Positions 15,926 to 23,388 of a stretch of 64,000 bases of DNA are shown here, piece by piece. Source of the DNA: Maricaulis sp. (GTDB lineage: Bacteria > Pseudomonadota > Alphaproteobacteria > Caulobacterales > Maricaulaceae); the NCBI RefSeq assembly GCF_017642925.1, contig NZ_JAEPOL010000015.1, forward strand, positions 1 through 64,000. The letters are read 5' to 3'. Position 1 is the stretch's first letter. Each line of letters begins with the position of its first letter. The position numbers and the translations under genes were made by a program. Under the pieces are notes generated by a model. That model did not search any database, had not been told where the DNA came from, and worked only from the letters and a program-made list of their open reading frames with translations.

Positions 15926-16819
15926 ATGGACGATCCCTACAAGACGCTGGGCGTCTCCAAGACCGCTTCGGCCGAGGAGATACGCAAGGCCTACCGCAAG
16001 CTCGCCAAGGAGCTGCACCCCGATGCCAATCCGGGCAACAAGGATGCGGAAGAGCGTTTCAAGAAGGTCTCTCAGGCCTTCAAACTCCTGTCCGATGCGG
16101 AAAAGCGCGCCGAATACGATGCGGCTGCGCGGGCCGGATTCGGCGCGGGAATGGGCGGCGCGGCCGGTGCTGGCGGACGGCGTCCGTTCAATTTCCGCCA
16201 GTCTCGCCACCAGGGCGCCGATTTCAGCGATATTTTCTCCGACCTGTTCACCGATTTCGGCACGCAGACGCGACAGCCTCCGCCGCGCAAGGGGGCCGAT
16301 GTGCGTTACTCGCTGACGGTGGATTTCATGCAGGCCGCCCAGGGCGGCAAGCATCGCGTGGTGCTGCCTGATGGCCGCAAGCTGGAAGTCGCCGTGCCGG
16401 CCGGAGCGGCCGATGGCCAGGTGCTGCGCCTGCGCGGGCAGGGCGAAGCATCGGCGGCGGGCGGCCCGGCGGGCGATGCCTATATCGAGGTGAAAGTCTC
16501 CGAGCACAAATATTTCTCCCGCGAGGGGGATGATGTGCGGCTGGAACTGCCGATCTCCGTCAAGGAAGCCGCGCTGGGCGCCAAGGTGCGCGTGCCGACG
16601 ATTGATGGCCCTGTGGATCTGCAGGTGCCGGCGGGCTCGTCTTCCGGTACGCTGTTGCGGCTGCGCGGCCGCGGATTTGCGACGTCCAAAGGCAAGCGCG
16701 GCGACCAGCTGGTACGGCTGATGGTGGCCCTGCCGGCGAGCGACAAGGCACTCCGGGATTTCCTGGAAACCTGGACGCCGCCCTCCGGTTACGACCCGCG
16801 CAAGGGCATGCGGTCGTGA
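15926..16819 (+). CDS. DnaJ-class co-chaperone (CbpA-like, no zinc finger)
   Basis: The 297-residue protein has an N-terminal J domain with HPD at residues 31-33 and the usual AEEIRKAYRKLAKE and AEERFKKVSQAFKLLSD helices. A Gly-rich linker comes next, and then two DnaJ C-terminal beta domains (KGADVRYSLTVDFMQAAQGGKHRV, VPAGAADGQVLRLRGQG). The Cys-rich zinc finger of DnaJ is absent, as in CbpA. It stimulates Hsp70 ATPase activity. The MDDPYKTLGV start at 15926 is preferred over an upstream GTG. It is not obviously co-transcribed with the GTA genes. Confidence 0.93.
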   Translation: MDDPYKTLGVSKTASAEEIRKAYRKLAKELHPDANPGNKDAEERFKKVSQAFKLLSDAEKRAEYDAAARAGFGAGMGGAAGAGGRRPFNFRQSRHQGADFSDIFSDLFTDFGTQTRQPPPRKGADVRYSLTVDFMQAAQGGKHRVVLPDGRKLEVAVPAGAADGQVLRLRGQGEASAAGGPAGDAYIEVKVSEHKYFSREGDDVRLELPISVKEAALGAKVRVPTIDGPVDLQVPAGSSSGTLLRLRGRGFATSKGKRGDQLVRLMVALPASDKALRDFLETWTPPSGYDPRKGMRS

Positions 16820-16820
16820 C

Positions 16821-16859
16821 CTGAACGATTTGGTAGTAACCTGTTCAGCGCGGGTTCAG
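16821..16859 (+). promoter_or_regulatory. Candidate OmpR/PhoP-type operator upstream of PepSY-RR-HK operon
   Basis: GTTCAG occurs at 16843-16848 and again at 16854-16859, an exact 11-bp period with a 5-base spacer. The inverse form CTGAAC lies at 16821-16826, 22 bp before the first copy. Direct repeats of about one helical turn are the usual binding sites for OmpR/PhoP dimers. The site ends 24 bp before the PepSY start codon. Confidence 0.5.
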
Positions 16860-16883
16860 GGGATGTCCGCGAGAGTAAGGGCC

Positions 16884-17234
16884 ATGATGAGACATCTGCT
16901 GATAATTGCCGGCGCCTTCGCAAGCGTTCTGGTGCCTCTGGCCACAGTGTCCGATGCCGATGCATCGGTCGCGATGGTGCAGAAGCAGGACCAGGACCCG
17001 CGGGGCCGTTACACGCCGAATGAGGCGCGCGACGAGCGCCAGCAAGGCAATATCGTGCCGGCCCTGCGCGTGATCAATACCGTGCGCCAGCGTTATCCCG
17101 GTGCCGACGTGCTCGATGCCGAGCTCGAAGGCGGGGCTGCGCCGCGTTACGTCATCAAGATCCTGACGAGCGATGGCCGGCGGGTGGATGTTGTGGCCGA
17201 TGCCCGCAACGGGCGGATTCTCTACGAACGTTAG
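16884..17234 (+). CDS. Periplasmic PepSY-domain protein
   Basis: The 116-residue product has a signal peptide (MMRHLLIIAGAFASVLVPLA, cleavage near residue 25). A PepSY-like fold follows, with the pattern IVPALRVINTVRQRYPGADVLDAELEG, a YVIKILTSDGRRVDVVADARNGRIL strand pair and a final Glu-Arg. PepSY proteins often bind or inhibit peptidases and are commonly encoded with PhoPQ-type two-component systems. Here the response regulator begins 10 bases after its stop, which suggests one operon controlled from the direct repeat just upstream. Confidence 0.85.
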   Translation: MMRHLLIIAGAFASVLVPLATVSDADASVAMVQKQDQDPRGRYTPNEARDERQQGNIVPALRVINTVRQRYPGADVLDAELEGGAAPRYVIKILTSDGRRVDVVADARNGRILYER

Positions 17235-17243
17235 GGGGAAGAG

Positions 17244-17921
17244 ATGCGTGCGCTTGTCGTTGAAGACGATCCGGACCTGAACCGCCAGCTTGGGCGTGCC
17301 CTTGAGGATGCCGGCTATGCCGTGGACACCGCGCTGGATGGCGAGGATGGCCATTTCCTGGGCGATACCGAACCCTATGATGTCGTCGTGCTGGATCTCG
17401 GCCTGCCCAAGATGGACGGGGTGACGGTGCTGGAGCGCTGGCGCCAGGCCGGCAAGGGCTTTCCCGTGCTGATCCTGACGGCGCGCGACCGCTGGTCGGA
17501 GAAGGTCGCCGGCTTCGACGCGGGCGCGGACGACTATCTCACCAAGCCCTTCCATACCGAAGAATTGCTGGCTCGTCTGCGCGCGCTGACCCGCCGGGCG
17601 GCCGGTCACACCACCTCGACCATCGAGTGTGGCGAACTGTCGATCGACACGCGCGGCGCGCGGGTCTTCATCGATGGCGCACCGGTGAAGGTGACGTCGC
17701 ACGAATTCCGCATGCTGTCCTATCTGGCCCACCACCAGGACCGGGTGATCTCCCGCACCGAACTGGTCGAGCACATCTATGACCAGGATTTCGACCGCGA
17801 CAGCAATACGATCGAGGTCTTTGTCGGCCGTCTGCGCAAGAAGATCGGCAATGACCGGATCGAGACCGTGCGCGGGCTGGGCTATCGCCTGGTGGATCCG
17901 GAGGCCCGGCCGGTTTCGTGA
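17244..17921 (+). CDS. OmpR/PhoP-family response regulator
   Basis: The 225-residue regulator has a receiver domain with acidic pocket E7-D8-D9, phosphoacceptor D51 (VVVLDLGLPKMDG) and the conserved Lys in YLTKPF near residue 101. It also has a winged-helix output domain (VTSHEFRMLSYLAHH, RDSNTIEVFVGRLRKKIG, VRGLGYRL). The ribosome site AGGGGGAAGAG lies just upstream. The gene overlaps the kinase gene by GTGA. Similarity in arrangement to PhoP/FeuP systems suggests an envelope or divalent-cation signal, but the signal cannot be read from the sequence. Confidence 0.93.
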   Translation: MRALVVEDDPDLNRQLGRALEDAGYAVDTALDGEDGHFLGDTEPYDVVVLDLGLPKMDGVTVLERWRQAGKGFPVLILTARDRWSEKVAGFDAGADDYLTKPFHTEELLARLRALTRRAAGHTTSTIECGELSIDTRGARVFIDGAPVKVTSHEFRMLSYLAHHQDRVISRTELVEHIYDQDFDRDSNTIEVFVGRLRKKIGNDRIETVRGLGYRLVDPEARPVS

Positions 17922-19303
17922 CGGAACGCCGGTCCTCCCTGGCCTTCAGACTGTTTGCCGGCGCCGCAGCCTGGGCGCTGGTCCTGCTGTTGCTCGGCGC
18001 CATCGCGCTCACCACGCTCTACCAGCGTTCGATCCTGCGCACGCTGGACGACCGGCTGACGAGTGTCGTCGGCGCGCTGGTCGCCGCCGTGGAAGTCGAT
18101 GCTGCCGGGGATGTGCTGCTGGCGCGGCGTCCATCGGACCCTGCTTATGGCCGGGTCTTTTCCGGCCGTTACTGGCAGATCGTCGATGATGACGGCAGCG
18201 CGGATGGCGGCGAGGTGCTGGCCGTGTCCCGCTCGCTCTGGGACGAGGTCCTGGTACCCGGCAATGCGCTGCTCGACCGGCTGCGGGCAGAGCCCGGCGC
18301 GGTTGTCATCATGGACACCAAGGGGCCGAGCGGCGAACCCCTGCGTCTGACAGGCCAGGCCGTGCAACTGTCCGACCGCCCGGGCCTGGTCGTCTTCATG
18401 GCGGCCGAGGACCGCCGGCCGGCGGACCGCGATGTGCGGACGTTCGCGATCACGTCCGGCCTGATGTTTCTGGGCTTTGCGGCGGCGATCGCCGCCGGCG
18501 TCTTCTTCCAGGTGCGGATCGGTCTGGCACCGGTCCTGCGCATGCGGGACCGGGTGGCCGAGGTGCGAGAGGGGCAGGCTGAACGGGTCGACGGGACCTT
18601 CCCGGCCGAACTCCAGCCCCTGGCCGACGAACTCAACGCCATGCTCGATCATTCCCGCGAGCTCGTCGAGCGGTCGCGTACCCATGTCGGCAATCTGGCG
18701 CATGCGCTGAAAACGCCGATCGCCGTGCTGACCAATGAGGCGCGAACCTCGCAGGGGCCGCTGGCCGATCTGGTGGAACGCCAAACCGGGATCATGGCGG
18801 AACAGGTCGAGCACCATTTGCGCCGGGCCCGGGCGGCCGCGCATGCCAAGGCGGTCGGTGCGCGCACCGATATTGCCCCCACGGTCGACGATCTCGTGCG
18901 CACGCTGGGCAAGATCAACGCTGCCCGCGCCCTGACGATCACAGCCGATGTTCCCGGGGACTTGCGCTTTCGCGGCGAGCGCCAGGATCTCGAGGAAATG
19001 GTCGGCAATCTGATGGACAATGCCTGCAAGTGGGCGCGCGGAACCGTGCGGGTCAGTGCCGAACGCACGGATGAGCGGAACCTGGCAATCCTGATCGAAG
19101 ACGACGGCCCCGGCCTTGACGAAGGCGAGGCGCAATCGGCGCTGCAACGCGGTGTCCGGCTGGACGAAAAGGCGCCGGGATCGGGGCTGGGCCTGGCGAT
19201 CGTGTCCGACCTTGCCCATGCCTATGGCGGAGAGCTGACCTTGTCGCGGTCAGAACTCGGCGGGCTCTCTGCCCGTATCGACTTGCCTGCGACCAGTCGA
19301 TAA
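17918..19303 (+). CDS. Sensor histidine kinase (PhoQ/FeuQ-like)
   Basis: The 461-residue kinase has a first membrane segment near residues 9-33, a periplasmic domain of about 150 residues and a second membrane segment near 175-200 (AITSGLMFLGFAAAIAAGVFF). A HAMP-like region follows. The H-box is NLAHALKTPIAVL, with the phosphorylated His at residue 262. N, G1 and G2 boxes follow (NLMDNACKWA, IEDDGPGL, GSGLGLAIVSDLA). The NLAHALKTP form of the H-box is typical of the PhoQ group. It begins at GTG overlapping the regulator stop, so both are made together. Confidence 0.93.
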   Translation: MTERRSSLAFRLFAGAAAWALVLLLLGAIALTTLYQRSILRTLDDRLTSVVGALVAAVEVDAAGDVLLARRPSDPAYGRVFSGRYWQIVDDDGSADGGEVLAVSRSLWDEVLVPGNALLDRLRAEPGAVVIMDTKGPSGEPLRLTGQAVQLSDRPGLVVFMAAEDRRPADRDVRTFAITSGLMFLGFAAAIAAGVFFQVRIGLAPVLRMRDRVAEVREGQAERVDGTFPAELQPLADELNAMLDHSRELVERSRTHVGNLAHALKTPIAVLTNEARTSQGPLADLVERQTGIMAEQVEHHLRRARAAAHAKAVGARTDIAPTVDDLVRTLGKINAARALTITADVPGDLRFRGERQDLEEMVGNLMDNACKWARGTVRVSAERTDERNLAILIEDDGPGLDEGEAQSALQRGVRLDEKAPGSGLGLAIVSDLAHAYGGELTLSRSELGGLSARIDLPATSR

Positions 19304-19364
19304 ACTGTCTTTAACCTTGCGTGTTCAAAAGTAAGGGACGGGTAAGGCGGATTTATTTTGGCCT

Positions 19365-20723
19365 ATGGTGACTTTATCGCCAAGCAAGCGGGCTCAGCTC
19401 GAAGAATTGTGGCGCAGGATGCCTGCGAACACACGAGCGGCCCTGTGCTCGGCGGTGGAGGCTGGCAAGGACGCCGATCCGCAGGCCGCGGCACTCCATG
19501 AAATCCTGACCAGCCTGGAAGAAAGCGTCGGCAAGCCGGCCGGCGAGCTGGCGAAACCCTTTATTCTGGCACCCCTGCGCCCGATGGTGGGCACGCCCGG
19601 CGATACGCCGCCCTCGCGCTTCCGTTTCTCTCCCGACGATCTCTCGAAGATCTGGGGCTGGCTGGCGCGGGAATTGGCAAAGGACACGGTCGAGCGCGCC
19701 AAGAAGTGCCGCAAGCCGGAGAAGGATCCGGTCTGGTTCGAGTTCCGCCGCGAAGCCGGTCAGGCCCTGAAGACCGCTATCCAGGCTGCCGACCGCGTAC
19801 CCAAGGACATGACGGCGCTGACCAAGCGTTTCGGGCCCGACGGCAAGGGCATGCTGACCGATGCTGCGACGCTGCTCAGCTGTTCGCAGGAAATCGCCGA
19901 GGCGATGATCGATATTCCCGAGCGGATCGAGGAGCTGGACGAGGAAATCGTCTACACGCTCAAGGACAATTACGAGCGCCTGTCGGCCGAGAGCCCGGAA
20001 GCGGCCCTGTGGACCCTGCTGCTGACGATCGGACGTCTGGACTATCCCTGGCAGATATTCCGGGCGGTCGCGAAGATCGGCAATCGCGAAGACGATCTCG
20101 TCGTCTCGAAGACCGACATGGCCGCGGTCGGCGACGCCGTGCTGGCCGATACGGGCTATTTCGCTGCCAAGCTGAAACAGCCGCCCCAGACCCTGGAAGA
20201 AGCCAAGGCGGCCTTCGACCTGTTCGACCGTTTCGTGGCGCACTCCACCGGCATGACCAAGGAGTTCGGCATCCGCAAGGCCGGGCGTTGGGGGCAGGTC
20301 CTGTTCAGCCTGCGGGCCGAGGCCTCGTCCAATGTCGAGAAGACGCTCAACAAGGTGCCGCTGTCGCTGGATACCGGCCTGCCGGAACCGCGCCGTGGAC
20401 GCAGCGGGCGGATCATTCCGGCGCAATTGCCGCCGGAACAGGCGATCGACCGGGCCGAGGGCCTGCTTTACTTCCTCTCCAATTGCCGGGCCCACGCGAC
20501 GGCGGCGGCCATTGCCAGCACGCAGAAGCGCATTGCCGACGCGGCCGAGAAGCGTCTCCAGGAGGCCGGCGCCATGCTGGTGGACCTGATCGCGGACAGC
20601 GAGGGGCAGAACCGGACCACCGCCCAGGACGGGCTTGAAATCACCGCGCGTCTGCTCGATGCGGCCGGGCGTGCAGACCTTGCCGACATCCTGCGCCGGC
20701 GCGGCCTCGCCGCCGCGGCATAG
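19365..20723 (+). CDS. Conserved hypothetical protein, mostly helical
   Basis: I do not recognise this 452-residue protein. It is soluble and predicted to be almost wholly alpha-helical, without signal peptide or membrane segment. Notable stretches are KIWGWLARELAKDTVERAKKC, a long Glu/Asp-rich region around residues 185-205 (SQEIAEAMIDIPERIEELDEEI) and ATAAAIASTQKRIADAAEKRL near the C-terminus. It starts at ATG after a weak ribosome site and lies alone between the PhoQ-like kinase and a methyltransferase gene. Its codon use and GC match the surroundings, so it is probably a lineage core gene. Confidence 0.75.
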   Translation: MVTLSPSKRAQLEELWRRMPANTRAALCSAVEAGKDADPQAAALHEILTSLEESVGKPAGELAKPFILAPLRPMVGTPGDTPPSRFRFSPDDLSKIWGWLARELAKDTVERAKKCRKPEKDPVWFEFRREAGQALKTAIQAADRVPKDMTALTKRFGPDGKGMLTDAATLLSCSQEIAEAMIDIPERIEELDEEIVYTLKDNYERLSAESPEAALWTLLLTIGRLDYPWQIFRAVAKIGNREDDLVVSKTDMAAVGDAVLADTGYFAAKLKQPPQTLEEAKAAFDLFDRFVAHSTGMTKEFGIRKAGRWGQVLFSLRAEASSNVEKTLNKVPLSLDTGLPEPRRGRSGRIIPAQLPPEQAIDRAEGLLYFLSNCRAHATAAAIASTQKRIADAAEKRLQEAGAMLVDLIADSEGQNRTTAQDGLEITARLLDAAGRADLADILRRRGLAAAA

Positions 20724-20781
20724 CGTCCCGCCCGGCACTCCCGGCTTGCACGGCACGCCCGGCCGGACTACCTCGACCGGT

Positions 20782-21453
20782 ATGAAGACGCCGTCCTCTT
20801 CCCTGTCCTCTTCTCAGACCATCGCGCTCGAGACGCGGGATAGCGATGCCGATCGCCTGATGTCGCCCAGCGCGGCGCGCAATCGTGCGCCGATTGCCGA
20901 GCTGCTGGCGGGAATTCTTCCTGAAAACGCGCAGGTTCTGGAGATCGGTTCGGGCACGGGCGAACATGCCGTCGCCGCCTGTCAGGCCCGTGCCGATATC
21001 CGCTGGCAGCCCAGCGATCCGGACGCGCAGTCGCGCCGCAGCCAGGCCGCCTGGGCGAGCGAGGCGGACGGGCGGATTTCCGCGCCGCTGGCGCTGGATC
21101 TGCGCGAGGCGGACTGGTTCGCGGACGCCGGAGCGCCGGATGCGCTCGTCTGCATCAATGTGATTCACATCTCGCCCTGGATCGTGACCGAGCATCTGGC
21201 CGCCGGTGCCGCCGCACTGCTGCCGGCCGGGGCTCCGGTCTATCTCTACGGACCCTATCAGGAGGGCGACGCCACGGCGCCGTCCAATCTGGAATTCGAC
21301 CGCTCGCTGAAGACCCGCAATCCGGACTGGGGCGTGCGGGCGCTGGCGGATGTCGTCGCGGTGTTCGACCGGGCCGGCTTTGTTCTTGAAAGCCGCACCG
21401 GCATGCCGACCAACAATCTCTCCCTGGTTTTCCGAAAGCGCGAGGCTTCGTGA
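20782..21453 (+). CDS. DUF938 family SAM-dependent methyltransferase
   Basis: The 223-residue protein carries the class I methyltransferase motif I (VLEIGSGTGEHAVAAC), the RWQPSDPD motif II region and a CINVIHISPW motif IV. These, with the opening SPSAARNRAPIAELLA and the late YGPYQEGDATAPSNLEFDRSLK, are diagnostic of DUF938. Substrate is unknown. The ATG at 20782 was chosen because the longer upstream frame lies over the previous gene. The stop overlaps the CcmE start by one base. Confidence 0.88.
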   Translation: MKTPSSSLSSSQTIALETRDSDADRLMSPSAARNRAPIAELLAGILPENAQVLEIGSGTGEHAVAACQARADIRWQPSDPDAQSRRSQAAWASEADGRISAPLALDLREADWFADAGAPDALVCINVIHISPWIVTEHLAAGAAALLPAGAPVYLYGPYQEGDATAPSNLEFDRSLKTRNPDWGVRALADVVAVFDRAGFVLESRTGMPTNNLSLVFRKREAS

Positions 21454-21926
21454 TGCGTCACCGTAACCGCCGTCTGGCCACCATTGCCGCTGCCGGGATC
21501 GTGCTGGCCGCGGCCGTCGGGCTCGGGCTGACCGCGATGCGCAGCGCCATCGTCTATTTCTATTCGCCCAGCGAGGTGATGGCCGAGCATCCCGCCTTCG
21601 ATGAACGCGTCCGTGTCGGCGGGCTGGTCGAGACCGGCAGTGTGGACGAGGAGAGCGACGGCACGATCCGCTTTGTCGTCACCGACGGTGCCGCAAATGT
21701 GACCGTGCGTTATGCCGGCATCCTGCCGGACCTGTTCCGCGAGGGGCAGGGCGTGATCGTGCAGGGCCGGTTTGTCGAGCATGGCCTCCTGTCCGCCGAG
21801 ACAGTGCTGGCCAAACACGATGAGACCTACATGCCGCCCGAGGTGGCCGAGGCGCTGCGCGAGGCGGGCGTCTGGCAGGGTGACGGCGAAGGCGAAACGG
21901 CTGCGGGCGAGCCCGGGACTGACTGA
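21453..21926 (+). CDS. ccmE: Cytochrome c maturation haem chaperone CcmE
   Basis: The 157-residue protein has a short basic N-terminus, one membrane anchor (about residues 8-28) and a periplasmic OB-fold domain. The haem-binding His is H122 in the KHDETY motif, with Y126 nearby, as in other CcmE proteins. It holds haem covalently before passing it to apocytochrome c via CcmF/H. The rest of the ccm operon is not in this window; only ccmE follows a methyltransferase gene, overlapping it as TGATG. Confidence 0.95.
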   Translation: MRHRNRRLATIAAAGIVLAAAVGLGLTAMRSAIVYFYSPSEVMAEHPAFDERVRVGGLVETGSVDEESDGTIRFVVTDGAANVTVRYAGILPDLFREGQGVIVQGRFVEHGLLSAETVLAKHDETYMPPEVAEALREAGVWQGDGEGETAAGEPGTD

Positions 21927-21997
21927 CCGGTCTTCGCGGGTGCTTGCGATCCGGCGCACAGGCTCTACCTGTTGAGCGAGCGAACCGGAGGCGCAGC

Positions 21998-23221
21998 ATG
22001 GCGCATACACTGAGCGTGAGTTTCGAAGGATCCGGCGGCGACACGCTGGACGCCCGTCTGGAAATGCCAGCCGGCCCGCCGCGGGCCTATGCGCTGTTTG
22101 CCCACTGCTTCACCTGCTCCAAGGATTATTTCGCCGCCAGCCGGATCTCGCGCCGGCTTGCCGATCGCGGCTTCGCCGTTCTGCGCTTCGACTTCACCGG
22201 CCTGGGCGAATCGGAAGGCACGTTCTCCGAGACCAGCTTTTCCTCGAACGTCGCCGACATCGAAAAGGCGGCGGACTTCCTGAAGCGCGAGTATCAGGCA
22301 CCGGCGCTCCTTGTCGGACACAGCCTGGGCGGAGCCGCTGTGATCGTGGCGGCCGGACGGATCGCGTCCGTTAAGGCGGTTGCTACACTCGCTGCGCCGG
22401 CCGATGCCAGTCATATCATCCAGTCGATGGGCGTCGATACGGATGCCATCGAGCGCGACGGCCAGGCCGAGGCGACGCTCGGCGGGCGCACCTTCACCGT
22501 CACACGCCAGTTTCTCGACGACATCGCCGACCTGAATGTCGAGGCCGCTGCGCGGGCGCTGGAACAGCCGCTCCTGATCGCGCATTCGCCGGTCGATGCG
22601 GTGGTCGGGATCGACAATGCCTCGCGCCTCTTCCTGGAAGCCCGCCATCCCAAGAGTTTCGTCAGCATGGACCATGCCGATCACCTGATCGGCGATCGCC
22701 GGGATGCCGCCTATATCGCCGATGTGATTGCCGCCTGGGCTGCGCGCTATGTGGCGGACGAGCGGGATGACCGCGTGCCGGAACCGGCCGGCGAGGGCGG
22801 GGTCGTGGTCGCCGAGACCGGACAGGGGCGCTATGAGAATCATGTCGTGATCGGCGATCACGTCATGCTGGCCGACGAGCCGGAGCGGGTCGGCGGTCAT
22901 GATTCCGGCCCGTCTCCCTACCAGTATTTGCAGGCTGCGCTGGGCGCATGCACCTCGATGACGATGCGCATGTATGCCGAGCGCAAGGACTGGCCGCTGG
23001 AGCGGGTGACGGTGACGCTGCACCATGAGAAGGGGCATGCCGAGGACGGCGAGGCGACCGTCGAAGGCGAGGCCCGCAAGGTCGATATCATCGACCGCTC
23101 GATCCGGATCGAGGGCGATCTGGATGAAGATCAGCGCGCCCGGCTGATGGAAATTGCCGACAAATGCCCGGTTCACCGCACCCTGAACGATCCGGTCGTG
23201 ATCCGCACCCGTCCGGTGTGA
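21998..23221 (+). CDS. Alpha/beta hydrolase fused to an OsmC-family domain
   Basis: The 407-residue fusion has two parts. Residues 1 to about 255 form an alpha/beta hydrolase with nucleophile S109 in GHSLGG, an acid near VDAVVG and His in MDHADHLI. The rest is an OsmC/Ohr-like domain with a first Cys in LGACTSMTMRMYAERK and a second in ADKCPVHRTL. These two Cys form the thiol peroxidase site in OsmC proteins. This fusion occurs in a number of proteobacteria, usually annotated as bifunctional alpha/beta hydrolase/OsmC. It may act on organic or lipid hydroperoxides, but the substrate is unknown. The ATG at 21998 has a GGAGGCGCA ribosome site. Confidence 0.92.
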   Translation: MAHTLSVSFEGSGGDTLDARLEMPAGPPRAYALFAHCFTCSKDYFAASRISRRLADRGFAVLRFDFTGLGESEGTFSETSFSSNVADIEKAADFLKREYQAPALLVGHSLGGAAVIVAAGRIASVKAVATLAAPADASHIIQSMGVDTDAIERDGQAEATLGGRTFTVTRQFLDDIADLNVEAAARALEQPLLIAHSPVDAVVGIDNASRLFLEARHPKSFVSMDHADHLIGDRRDAAYIADVIAAWAARYVADERDDRVPEPAGEGGVVVAETGQGRYENHVVIGDHVMLADEPERVGGHDSGPSPYQYLQAALGACTSMTMRMYAERKDWPLERVTVTLHHEKGHAEDGEATVEGEARKVDIIDRSIRIEGDLDEDQRARLMEIADKCPVHRTLNDPVVIRTRPV

Positions 23222-23284
23222 TTGACACGAAACCGCCTGCCGGGGCTGGGCGTTGGGTGAAACATGTCCGGCATCTTACCGGAA

Positions 23285-23303
23285 GTAATGTTATTGTAAT
23301 GTT
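23285..23303 (+). promoter_or_regulatory. Candidate response-regulator box upstream of htrA-RR-HK operon
   Basis: GTAATGTT occurs at 23285-23292 and at 23296-23303, again an 11-bp period. A possible -10 element GATAAC lies 14 bp downstream (23318-23323). The box is 85 bp upstream of the htrA start codon and differs in sequence from the GTTCAG box of the other two-component operon, in keeping with two different regulators. Confidence 0.5.
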
Positions 23304-23388
23304 CGAGAAACGCGCCGGATAACCGTCAGGCGTGAAGTTCGTGCTCGTACGCAGCACACATTCGCAACGAGGAAGGTTGTTCTGTCCC

